NCBI RefSeq assembly: GCF_963675165.1
Contig: NC_087385.1
Span: 6,870,912 to 6,934,911, forward strand
Reading direction: 5' to 3'
Length of the DNA stretch: 64,000 bases
Source: Halichondria panicea
Lineage: Eukaryota > Porifera > Demospongiae > Suberitida > Halichondriidae
Positions 10,690 to 21,627 of this stretch are shown here, piece after piece. Below the pieces are notes generated by a model, which saw nothing but the letters and a program-made list of their open reading frames with translations, had not been told where the DNA came from and made no database searches. The position numbers were made by a program, and so were the translations under genes. Numbering within the stretch: the first letter of the stretch is position 1; every line of letters starts with the position of its first letter.

Positions 10690-12600
10690 TCAACGCTTTA
10701 CAGCAACATAGAGAGGATTATCAGCCTCATCTTCATGTGAGACCAAACCATACACTGGGTTGCTAGCTTCCTCCTCTGTACTGGGTACTGGTTCATCTCC
10801 ATGTGAAACCAACCCATACATTGGATTGCTAGCTTCCTCCTCCGTACTGGTGGGTCGACCAGCTGGTTGAGGCTCATCTTTAGAAGTATTGACAGATTTC
10901 TCCATATTGTTGTCTCGCTTCTGTGCTGGAGCAAACGTGATTGTCTCCTGTAACTCTTCTTGTGCATTCTTGTTGAAGAGTACGCCCCCCCCCACGTCCT
11001 GCAGAGCGAAGGCAGATTCACTAGTGGGACGTGTCATTAGCGTTATTCTCTGCTTAGTGTAGTGATTAGATTGCTCCCTCAAATGAACCTCATATCTGCA
11101 CAAGGAAGTATTTTATAACACATGGCAGTCACTGTGTCTAGCAACAGCAGCCACAACTCACTGGTTTTTCTTCCTCCTCGTAGACAGTGAGCACAGACAG
11201 CCGCACAGAGCTACCAGTAGGAGCAGTGAGAGCAAGACAACTCCCAGTACGATTAAAGCAATCTCCAGAGTGCTCAACAGGGGCTCTGGCTCTGGCTGCT
11301 CTGGCTGCTCTGGCTCTGTCTCAACACTGCTGCAGCTTCGCGCATGCTCAGTGCGGGTGTAGATACGCCCACTTTCATTGCAGAGAATGCTGACACAGCA
11401 GTTATACCTCATGGCTGCACTAGCTGAGAAAGTGACTTGTTTCTTGTGCCCCTCAAGAACGGATCGAGTGGATACGGCGCCATTGCTGCAGGCCACTTCG
11501 TAGGCACTACCACTGATGTTCCAATGGACTGTGATAGTAGAGTCTGTGGCCTCAAGCTCGAGGGGAAACAGTCCTTCCCCTCCATCACTGGTACCGGGTA
11601 AGAAAGGATTGACAAGCACTACATCCTGCCACACATTAAGCATGCATATTTGCAGCACAGCATCGTACAAGTCTCCTTGTAACCTCAGTGATCCCTCAAT
11701 GCACACTGTAATAGAGAGGACATAATTATAGATCTAGTATTAAATGTTATACTGCATGTCTCACGTTGCAGGTCTTGTGATGTGTTTCCCTGTGTATTCT
11801 CCACCACACACGAGTATAGCCCTGAGCCCGCACTCATGAGCCTGAGGGTGTGTCTATACCTCCCTGTCTCCCTGTCCGCTATGTAGGTGGACTGGTCTGA
11901 CTGATTGAGGGAGTTCCCCTCCAGTAGCCACTGGACCGTGGTGACTGGCCCACCACTGGAGACACAGGTCAGAGTGCATGTGGAAGTGTTGTAGCTCAGA
12001 CCCTGTATTCTCAGACTACCTGTGGCAATGAGATTCATGAGTTTAGAGAGTGTTGACACTAGTACCTCTGAGGTATGAGTTCAGTGGGGATTCCTATAAT
12101 TATTATTATTAATTAATTATTATTATTATTAATAACATGAGGAATAGTCCCTAGTTCGTACTGCAGTAGATCCTATCCACACCCACCGTCATTAGTAGAA
12201 GCATTAGTGCAGTAGATGCCCACATAGATACTCTGGTTGCTCACTGTACACCTGTACACTCCGGAGGGCAGTTTAGTTCCGTTGGACACACCCAGTGATG
12301 TGTTGCTGACCTGGTAGTCTATAGCTGTCGTCCCATTGGGCAGTGTCCACACCACCTCCTCACAGCAGATAGTACCACAGATCAGGGGGATGGTCTCAGA
12401 TATACTGCTAGCATCCACTAAACTATTGTTAGACAATATCACTCCTCCAAGCTGCAGCTCAGCTCCTAGTGTGTGCAGTGTACAAGCATGGATCTATACC
12501 TATAGTCTGTGTGTGTAGCTAATTGAATGTACTCACCTTGTCCGTACACTGTTCCCAGTAAGAGGGTAGACACTATTATAGTAGCTATCCACTGTTTCAT
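10690..12600 (-). CDS. Ig/FN3 single-pass receptor with three NPxY tail motifs
   Basis: Five minus-strand exons: 12600-12537, 12465-12187, 12019-11765, 11705-11162, 11095-10690; 515 aa. Signal peptide MKQWIATIIVSTLLLGTVYG. Two Ig-like domains have the Cys, Trp and YxC pattern (LICG, VVWTL, VYRCTV; LTCV, VQWLL, LYSCVV). A third, cysteine-rich FN3-like unit precedes an acidic Pro-Glu stalk, a transmembrane helix (IALIVLGVVLLSLLLLVAL) and the stop-transfer STRRKK. The cytoplasmic tail of about 130 residues ends with three repeated tyrosine motifs, SNPMYGL, SNPVYGL and DNPLYVAV. NPxY motifs are docking sites for PTB domains. The introns between extracellular domains are phase 1. It shares a 220-bp promoter with a PTB-domain RhoGEF. 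The ligand is unknown. Confidence 0.82.
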
Positions 12601-12820
12601 GTTAGCAGCTCTTAGCCAATGGTTGCTAACGTGCTCAACTAGTCAAGCCTAAAGAATGCTGCCTACACTGTCATTTGATGCCAGCCTCACATACCAGTGC
12701 TCAGTGGGAGTGGACAGCTTTCATTACATGCCAGCTAACAAACACTAGCTACACAGTTGTCACAAGAACAAGTTTGTATCCTGTTTAGCCACTTTCTTTG
12801 TCATAGCTAGTCTTCACAGA
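12601..12820. promoter_or_regulatory. divergent promoter, NPxY receptor / PTB-RhoGEF
   Basis: 220 bp between two start codons. Contains AGCCAATGG (CCAAT box, about 12613). No clear TATA element. Co-regulation of the two genes is inferred only from sharing. Confidence 0.5.
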
Positions 12821-14627
12821 ATGGCAGGTGAGAAGTCATTGTACTCAGATGATGTATTAGTCAGTAACTTTGTTGATTATTGAGATCCCATTATCTCCCC
12901 TAGTGTTTCATGCTGAAGCCTTGACAGATGTGGGTGACTTCCGTGGCAACTGCCTCATATCAGTGAGTGGTCAAGCCTTGTCTCTGCTACACCCCAGTGA
13001 GCACAGCCTCATCGCTAAGTGGCAATACTCGGGGATACGCAAGTTCAAAGCTGACGTCAACACGTTTATCTTTGAGTCAGGTCGGAAGGGCCCGTACGGT
13101 GTGGGGGAGTACATGTTTGAGCTGCCACCGGGTGAGCTACAACAGCTCCAGTCCACCGTCACACAGTTCACTGGGGCTAGCTTCCATACAAAGACACCAC
13201 GAGCCACTGCCGAGCCTGTTGCTATGGAGACCAGCACAGTGGAGGAACCTGTCAGAAAGGTACGGCCCCTCACACAATATTGAAGTCTCTAAGACTGAAT
13301 AATGATACCAGGGCTACATACATGTTGGACACTCATAGTTTTGCTTGCTTAATTCTTTAATTGCTATTCATGTATCTACTCCCTTATCCCCACCCTTTCC
13401 CCCACTGTGTCCTCTCTCTGTATATACCTCTCCTTGTATCTACCTCCCCCACATGCAGGAGTCAGAGAGTGACTGCTACTCTGTTAGCAACCCTGAGGAG
13501 TCTCTGGAGGCAGTACGAGAGTTGGCACTGGTGGATGAGGGCGTGGCCGAGGGGGACGAGGGAGAGGGGCGGAGTAGGGGGCGTGTCTATGCTGAGTTAC
13601 TGGACACAGAGCAATCTTACGTGGCAGACCTTCAGATGGTCATAAATGTACGTAAGACACACACACATTCATTATACCGTGAGTATACTGTAACTGTCAT
13701 ACATCCTCCCACCCACTCCCCACACACACACACACCCACCCACTCCCCACACACACAGTCCTACTATGATGCCATGGACCCTGACAGTGTAACTATCCCA
13801 CTGAGACTGAGGAGGAAACGACATGTCGTCTTTGGTAACCTTCTCGATATCTACACATTCCATGAAAAGTAAGCCCCTGGTTACTGACCACACCCACTGA
13901 CCACACCCCCACACAGAGTGTTCAGTTGTGCCCTCGGCTTCTTTGACAAGTGTCCAGAGAGAGTGGGTCTGTGTTTCATGCAGTTTGTGAGTTACCTAAT
14001 GTCCTCTCATACATCAAAGAGAGCTTGTTGTGATTCCATCACTCTCTCCCACACTTTACCACACACACGTACACTCTCGCTGCTATGGTAACCATGTTGA
14101 CCACACCCACACTGACCACACACACAGTCCTCAGAGTTTGAGCTATACTCGAGTTATTGTAAGAACCGCCCACGCTCTGAGGTACTGGTTAACGAGGGCA
14201 CGGAGAGTCAGGCATTCTTCAAGGGCATACAGAGGAACCTGGGACACCAGTTTGACCTCAGCTCCTATCTACACAAGCCAGTCCAGAGAATCACCAAATA
14301 CCAGCTACTGCTCAAGGTCTACTGGTTGTGTATAGTGAACTGTTTAGTGTGCGTGTGTGTGAAGCCTCTGCATTCTTGATTGTTAATTTGATCAATCTAA
14401 TTGAACCAGATAACTTTCCCCTTTTGATAAACCCTAACTGTACTACACCAACTCCCCTAGGACCTGCTCAAGCACAGTGGAGGCATGGCTGGTGCTACCG
14501 AGGGACTGGAGGCGGCCTACAAACAGATGTGCAAAATTCTGCAAGAGCTCAATGATTCAATGCACACAGCTGGTCTCAAGGGTCTGCCGGTGAGTGCTCC
14601 CCCCCACACACACACACATGCACCTCA

Positions 14628-14689
<62 letters not shown>

Positions 14690-16756
14690 CACACACACAC
14701 ACACACACACACAGGACGACCTACCAGAGCCTGGCAAGCTGCTGGCACACGTAAGACACATGCAGTGGTGTATGATATGACTGTATTACATGTACTGGAG
14801 GTGGCATTTCAATAGATGCCAGCCACTTGTGTACCCATAACCAGATTAGCCTGGCTAGACCTGGCACTAATGTTGGAGCAATGTATAGTTACCAGTGCCT
14901 CATCCAACACACTAGTGATAGTGTCTACTCTTTGTTTGATTGTTTCAGGACCGGTTCCAAGTGTCTGTGTTGGAGCCAGGGCCACTTACATTTAGTCGCA
15001 GTCGAGAGAAACATGTGTTTCTATTTGAGAAGCTGATTGTGCTTAGTAAGAAGGTGGAGGCTAGCGAGGGGGCGGCTAAGAGAGCACGGAAGAACGAGGC
15101 GTATCTCTATAAAGAGCACCTTGAAGTAAAGTTGTATTTTAGCAGATTAGCTCAGTGTTTGATTGTATAATGCAGATGACAAATGTGACACTGAGAGAGA
15201 GTGTGTCAGAGAACCCCCTCGTGTTTGCCCTCTCACTACACAAGCAGCAGAGGGAGCACCGGTTTGAGGTGGGCGTGGTCTATATACTGTGTGTGTGTGT
15301 GGTAGGTTTGAGGTGGGCGTGGTCTATATACTGTGTCTGTGCGTATGCTACTACCTAATTAGGTAATACTATACACACATACATGTACGTATGTAATCAT
15401 TGATGTGTTAATGTGTTACATACGTATTTGTGTATACGACGTGTATACACATGTACATGTATTATATGACCTAGCGTTAAATAGAGCATCTTTGAATAAC
15501 CATAACTTAGTTCTGTTGGTTAATTTTGAAAACTTAGAAAGAAACCTTTCAGATGATGTGTTAAAAATTGAAATTCTATTTTTGGCCTCTTTTGACAAAA
15601 TACCGTGATCTTTTTCCAAAAATAGGAACTTGTGGCCCGTTTCAAATTTAACATTTGAGTTAGGGTATACCATCTGAACGGCCTCCTTCTAAGCTTTCAG
15701 AAAATCATAAAATCGTTGAATTTGTACCACCAGAACTCTAGTTACAGAGCCAACTCTAGTCACTGGCCCTTATGGTACTACCTGATGTGTTACATGTGTT
15801 GCAGGCCCAGAGTCACGAGGTGCAGGAGATGTGGGTGAACGAGATACGAAGATTGCTACAGCTCCAGTTCACTCGTCTGAAAAGTGAGAGTTATAATCAT
15901 CTCTTTGAGTGTATTATTATTGTGTGTATTGTACAGTGAAACGTGAGAAGACCGGCGATGGTTGTGACACTCCAACACTTACTAAGAAGGGTAAGATTAC
16001 TTCATTATGTGTGTGTGTGTGTGTACACGTCCCCCTCCTCCAGTCATAGATATAGACACTTCCCTGAGGATGAGCAGCTCTTGTGATTGCCTTGCTAGTA
16101 CAGCCCCTGATACGCCCACGCCCACGCCCACGCCCATGTTCAGGCGCTCGGCAGTACTTACCGAGAAACCAGCAGGCAAAAGTAAGACATTGCATATAAT
16201 GATACTGTGATGATAGATACAGCAGCACACAAGCAATAATGGCACATCTCTATTATGCACAGAGGCTGTGAAGACGTCGCTATCCAACCCTCCCATAGAA
16301 CCACCTGCATCTGAAATGAGTATCAGTTGTCATCCTAACGGCCAATCAGAATCACCCACTCCCCCTAGCAACCACCCCTCCAGGGAACAGACTCAGTGAG
16401 TAACTGACGTAGTGTACATATGTGAGTGAGTTATATATTGACCACTATATTATTATATGAACAGTAGGAAGAGTTCGTCAGTATCGCTCAAAGTGTCATG
16501 TGATCAGGAGAGGCAACAAAGAAAAAATCCACCAGTGCCGCCACCCAAAGTATTGTATGATCAAGCGAGGCAACAAAGAAAGAGCTCGTTGCCTAGTGCT
16601 CTGGACAGGAACACCAATCGTGGCAATTTGATGAATGGGAGGAGTCAAAATGCCCCAATGAGTAGAGGAGGTGCATACACAGGGCAGTACACAGGGCAGT
16701 GCATACACAGGGCAGTGCATACACAGGGCAGTGCATACACAGGGCATGTTGATTAG
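12821..16756 (+). CDS. Rho guanine-nucleotide exchange factor with IRS/DOK-type PTB, DH and PH domains
   Basis: Fifteen coding exons, the first only 7 nt (ATGGCAG, to 12827), then 12904-13259, 13459-13647, 13759-13868, 13917-13986, 14128-14316, 14461-14589, 14715-14750, 14949-15125, 15176-15268, 15805-15883, 15937-15990, 16044-16181, 16263-16395, 16465-16756; 683 aa, in frame throughout. Residues about 5-100 resemble an IRS/DOK PTB (KWQYSGIRKF, FIFESGRKGPYGVGEYMFEL). A Dbl-homology domain follows (LLDTEQSYVADL ... KPVQRITKYQLLLKDLLKH, the conserved CR3), then a PH domain (REKHVFLFEKLIVLSKK ... W near its end). The tail has PT repeats and PPVPPPK, a likely SH3 ligand. It would activate a Rho-family GTPase at tyrosine-marked receptors. 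The exon ending 14316 has a weak donor (GTCTAC). Confidence 0.82.
15260..15334 (+). repeat. duplicated 5' splice site in RhoGEF intron
   Basis: The exon end GGTTTGAG with donor GTGGGCGTGG and about 15 more bases recurs 43 bp downstream after a (TG)n spacer. The first copy is the in-frame donor. Confidence 0.75.
15487..15757. repeat. family P repeat copy in RhoGEF intron
   Basis: Starts CATCTTTGAATAACCATAAC and ends near CTCTAGTTACAGAGCC; the inner part has CTTAGAAAGAAACCTTTCAG and CTAAGCTTTCAGAAAATCA in inverted orientation. It is most like the copy at 36441-36723. Confidence 0.75.
16674..16746 (+). repeat. coding minisatellite at the RhoGEF C-terminus
   Basis: About four copies of a 16-17 bp unit (GCATACACAGGGCAGT). 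Because the unit is not a multiple of three, each copy is read in a different frame, giving the tail YTGQYTGQCIHRAVHTQG. Confidence 0.8.
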
Positions 16757-16867
16757 GCTGCTGGCATATAATTGTTTGATGTATTTAGCTCAGTGATCGC
16801 TTTCAGTTGAAACACTATACCATTGTCCTAGTGTAATTGCATTTTTTAGCTGAATTGTTGCTGTGTA

Positions 16868-17162
16868 TGGTATCTTTGGGACGGCCATAATTTGGGTTTG
16901 GATGGTCCAATTTCAACTTTTTAATAATTTTCTGGTGGCTCAAAGTGAGCTCTTTCAGATGGCATATTAAAATCAAATGCAATTTTTGAGGCTATTCAAA
17001 AAAGCGTGGGCTATAGGTGGGGGAAAATTGCAAAATGGGATCCATTAAAAAAAGCTGAGCCAAACATATCATCTGAAAGAGCTTTTTCTAAGCTTTCGGA
17101 AAATCCAAAAATTATTGAGATTGAACGAACGGTACACAAGTTATTGTCGTTCAAAGAGTTGT
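16868..17162. repeat. family P repeat copy just upstream of coactosin
   Basis: About 295 bp. Left end TCTTTGGGACGGCCATAATT and right end ...AAGTTATTGTCGTTCAAAGA are imperfect inverted repeats. Closely matches the copy at 37871-38160. The right end lies about 30 bp before the coactosin ATG. Confidence 0.8.
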
Positions 17163-17192
17163 TTGGTAAGTGTATTATTCTTATGTGCAGGT

Positions 17193-17899
17193 ATGGCGGT
17201 GGACAACAGTGTGTGTGAGGCTGTAGAGAAGGTGCGTTCCAATCAGCCCGCTGATCTCGCCTGGTGCGTGTGTGGTTACCGTGACAACAACCACAAGGAG
17301 CCATTGGTGGTGTGTGGTGAGGGATGCGGCTCATTGGACGGAATGAAACAGCATCTCCATGATGATAACATTTCATTTGGATTTCTCAAAGTGGTGAGTA
17401 TAAGTATAACCATGCTGTTTGTGTCGTGTGATGTCATGTGACTGCCCCGCCCCCTCCCCAGGTGGAGGTGGTGGATACAATACCTCGGAACAGGTTTGTT
17501 TATGTGCAATGGATTGGTGAGAGAAGCCGTCCAATGGCCAAGGCCAAGACCACAACTCACCGCACTCAGATAGTGGAGCTCTTCCAGGTATACATTGTAA
17601 TTATTATCTATTTTGTGTCTTCTTATTCTGTTAGCCTGCCTCACCCATTTTATGGTCTATCCATTATAACACACGTGTATACAACAGAAGTCTACCAATT
17701 GATCTAATAACTGTAACTTGTTCTTGCAATCATTTGTTGCTTTAACTACACACACATCTCACACCCCCGCCCACACCCACACACACACACTCAGCCATAT
17801 AATGTGGCTATCGTTGCCAGCAGTCGAGCTGATGTAACTGAGAGAGTAGTCATGGACAAAGTAACCAGCATCACTGGGACCAAGAACCATGTACTGTGA
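17193..17899 (+). CDS. COTL1: coactosin-like ADF-H domain actin-binding protein
   Basis: Three exons: 17193-17393, 17462-17587, 17795-17899, 143 aa, the normal coactosin length. A single ADF-H fold: residues about 1-20 helix (VCEAVEKVRSNQ), a strand with LAWCVCGY, the central HDDNISFGFLKVVEV, then RFVYVQWIGERSRPMAKAK (in human coactosin KFALITWIGENV...RAK), and a final VASSRADVTERVV helix. Coactosin binds F-actin and antagonises capping. The ATG directly follows an AG (…GTGCAG|GT ATG), so a 5' leader exon may be spliced on. It lies downstream of, and on the same strand as, the RhoGEF. Confidence 0.88.
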
Positions 17900-18138
17900 C
17901 ACCATAGCAACACTTGTAGTGTGTGTGTGTGCGTGCTTCTTTATTAATGTGTATTGTGTGTGTTGCCTCACCATTTTCAGTTTAGTTGTTAGAAAAAATA
18001 GGGTAAAGATCGTCTAGGGTGTTGTATACTTATTAGCCTCTTGAATAAGGTGCGGCTAGTTTGGGAGACTACAGTTGCTGCAATGGGGGCGTAGCTCATT
18101 GTGACGATCGATCAATACCTAAATTGTAAAGTAAAAAG

Positions 18139-20382
18139 ATGTCTTCAGCCATGGCACCTTCTGAAGCAGGCACAATGGAGTGTGTCATGTGTCACGCACC
18201 AGGTAGGCCATCCATACACACTATATGCAAGTATGGAGATGTCACACACCCACACCACCCCCCACACACACACACACCACTCCTGTTTGTCAGGTGACTA
18301 TCGTGTTGAGGAGGTGGGTGTGCCTGAGGTGGGGGAGGGAGAGCTGCTCGTCAAGGTCCTCGCTGTCGGCATATGTGCTGGAGATGCTAAATGCTTTGCT
18401 GGAGCTCCCTACTTCTGGGGTGAGTGTGTCACTATAATCTCTCCCAACGTGTGTGTGTGTGTGCAGGTGATGAGGTACACCCACGCTATGTGGAGCCTCC
18501 AGTTATCCCCGGCCATGAGTTCATAGGAGAGGTGGTCAAGTTGGGACCAGGTATGTCATCAAGTTCATTACTGAGTGGAGGAGTTGGTTTCAGATAATGA
18601 ACATTTATTTTGCTATGCCGATCTATTTTCCATGCACATTCCCTAAATGTTCACTCTGAAATTAGCGAATAATAATAGTATTATAAAGAAGTTTTAACTA
18701 TCCCCCTCCTCCATTAGGTGCTCCAGAGCTTTAACTATCCCCCCTCCTCCATTAGGTGCTCCAGAGCAATAACTATCCCCCCTCCTCCATTAGGTGCTCC
18801 AGAGCTTTAACTATCCCCCCTCCTCCATTAGGTGCTCCAGAGCTTTAACTATCCCCCCTCCTCCATTAGGTGCTCCAGAGCAGTAACTATCCCCCCTCCT
18901 CCATTAGGTGCTCCAGAGCAATAACTATCCCCCCTCCTCCATTAGGTGCTCCAGAGCAGTAACTATCCCCCCTCCTCCATTAGGTGCTCCAGAGCAATAA
19001 CTATCCCCCTCCTCCATTAGGTGCTCCAGAGCAGTAACTATCCCCCCTCCTCCATTAGGTGCTCCAGAGCAGTACAATGTGGAGGTTGGGGACCATGCCA
19101 TTGCTGAGAATATAGTACCATGCTGGGAGTGCCGCTACTGTAGGAGAGGCAGTTACAACATGTGTGAGTGAGTGGTGTACTCACCTGACCCATTGTCACT
19201 GTATGTGTACTGTCACTGTATGTGTACAGGTGTACCTCACAATGTGTTTGGGTTCAAGCAAGCATCTCAAGGTAAGCCTATCCGTTGACTACTATAGAGT
19301 TCATATCTCTGTGTTATAGGAGCCATGGCAACCTTCATGAAGTACCCTAAAGGAGCTATTGTTCACAAGGTTAGTTGATGCAATGACAGTCTGTAATGGT
19401 GTTCAATGCTACCCTCAGGTCTCTATGAGCATCCCTCCCGTCCATGCTGCCTTCATTGAGCCATTAGCATGCTCTGTACATGCTGTGAACTTAGGGGAGA
19501 TACAGAGAGGGGACGTGGTGGTGGTGAGTGGGTGTGGTCCCCTTGGACTAGGAATGGTGGCAGCTGCAAAACTAAAGTCTCCAAAAACCCTCATAGCACT
19601 TGACCTTTACGACTGGAAGGTTGGTTGGTACCGTGCATTTTCAAATTAATCGAAAGGCAAATAACTAATGTATAACTAAATGGCCTCTCCTAATCTTCTG
19701 AGTTTTGAAATTCCCTTTGATAGTATTTCCCGGTATTGTGTGTTACATGCAGTCCACTTAACCCTGTTATTACTCAAACAAACACACACAGTTAGAGATT
19801 GCTCAGAAGTGTGGTGCCGATGTTGTCCTCAACCCTACCAAGTGTGACCTCTACGCTGAGGTGGGTAGACTCAGTGAGGGCTATGGCTGTGATGCGTATA
19901 TAGAGGCCACTGGTCACCCTCAGAGTGTGAGACAAGGGTGAGTGGGGTCAGAGTGTGAGACATGTTAGTCTGTGTACTCTCTCTCTAGGCTGCAGATGAT
20001 AGCCAAACATGGCCGCTTTGTGGAGTACAGTGTATTTGGGAAGGAGACCTCTGCTGATTGGACCATCATCTCTGACGCTAAAGGTTGGCTGTAATAACGA
20101 CTGGTCTAGCTAACACACCCCCTCTCTCTAATAGAGCTGACGATCAAAGGTGGTCACCTTGGCCCGTACTGCTATCCAGTGGCTATTTCTATGATTGAGA
20201 AGAACCAGCTCCCCTTGGAAGTAAGCCACGCCCACTGACTGTGTGTATGTGTGTGTGAGTTGATCCCCCGCCCCCTCCAGGACATCATTACACACCAGCT
20301 AACATTTGCTGAGCTGGAGAGAGGCATTGAGCTGGTCAACAAGAGTGCAGAGTCCATCAAGGTTGTCCTGCTACCAAGCTAG
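18139..20382 (+). CDS. zinc-dependent medium-chain alcohol/polyol dehydrogenase, copy 1
   Basis: Eleven exons: 18139-18202, 18294-18419, 18467-18550, 19059-19163, 19230-19271, 19320-19369, 19419-19619, 19792-19937, 19989-20083, 20135-20220, 20281-20382; 366 aa. Catalytic-zinc ligands are expected in GICAGDAK and PGHEFIGEV. The structural zinc lobe is complete, CxxCxxC plus a later Cys in PCWECRYCRRGSYNMC. The Rossmann nucleotide-binding motif is SGCGPLGLG followed by ALD, suggesting NAD. Overall it is closest to sorbitol/threonine dehydrogenase-type MDRs; the substrate cannot be told. It is convergent with a paralogue 166 bp away, and two exons are almost identical between them. Intron 3 ends in a minisatellite holding its own acceptor. 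Confidence 0.88.
18706..19074 (+). repeat. minisatellite carrying copies of a dehydrogenase 3' splice site
   Basis: About ten copies of a 36-38 bp unit: CCCCTCCTCCATTAG then GTGCTCCAGAGCA(G/A)TAACTAT. The last copy is the real acceptor and the first 16 or so bases of the exon (GTGCTCCAGAGCAGTA). Every upstream copy has the pyrimidine tract, AG and exon start. Confidence 0.92.
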
Positions 20383-20548
20383 CTTACTTGAACTAGTGTA
20401 TACCTAGTTAGAGCTTGGACATGCTATATAATTATAATGTACTTAATTTTTTGATATTATTGTTCAACAGTCATTGCACGATCCTGAGGTGTCAAAGATT
20501 CCAAAATTTATAATAAATAATCACAATAATTTATAAAGAAAAGTTCCA

Positions 20549-21560
20549 TCAAAAGTTTGGCAGTAGGATGATCTTAATGGATTTGCTTGAGTCAGTGACC
20601 ATCTTTATCCCCTCCACCACGTCTGTCATGTCCAGCTGGTGTGTGATCACCTTCTGCATGTACACACTAACACAAGAGATGAGGACTCAGGCTAACAGTC
20701 TCACCTCAATAGGTAGGGCCCCACTCTCAAGCATGGAGATAGCCTGAGGGTAGCAGCCTGGGCCTGTGTATGGAGGGATGGTATAGCTCTGATGATACCA
20801 ATGCACTCACCAAGGTGTCCACCAACTATTGTGATCTCTGTGTAATAAGACATAGTGTAGTTAGTGCTCATGTTACACTCTACCTCACCCTTCCTTGAGG
20901 AGAGGCTCCAGTCCAGGCTAACATCTCCACCAAATACTCCATACTCCACTAGTCTCCCCCGAGGCCGTACCATGGTCAGACCTTGCCTCACTGACTCCCC
21001 ATGCCCTGTAGACTCTATATAGATATCACAACCACGCCCCTCCGTTAGGGAAACCACCTCCTTCACCACATTGCATTGACGAGGGTTGAACACTAGGTCA
21101 GCACCACAGCTCTTAGCTACCTCAAGCTGCAAGGGATGGGGTCATGCTAATATAATACATGTCCTCTTTCACTAGAGAAAAGAAGAGTGTGTAGCTTGTA
21201 TCACATGAAATGGCTTTACAATACTGCATTGTATGATGGTAATTAGTGCCATACCAACCTTCCAGTCGTAAAGGTCAAGTGCTATGAGGGTTTTTGGAGA
21301 CTTTAGTTTTGCAGCTGCCACCATTCCTAGTCCAAGGGGACCACACCCACTCACCACCACCACGTCCCCTCTCTGTATCTCCCCTAGGTTCACAGCATGT
21401 ACAGAGCATGCTAATGGCTCAATGAAGGGCGTCTGCCAGCCAGGAATAGACGGAGGGATCTGTACTACACACACACACCATAAGCCCATACACAACAGAT
21501 CATACTCACTTTATGCACGATAGATCCCTTGGGGTACTTCATGTACACAGCCATACCGCC

Positions 21561-21627
<67 letters not shown>

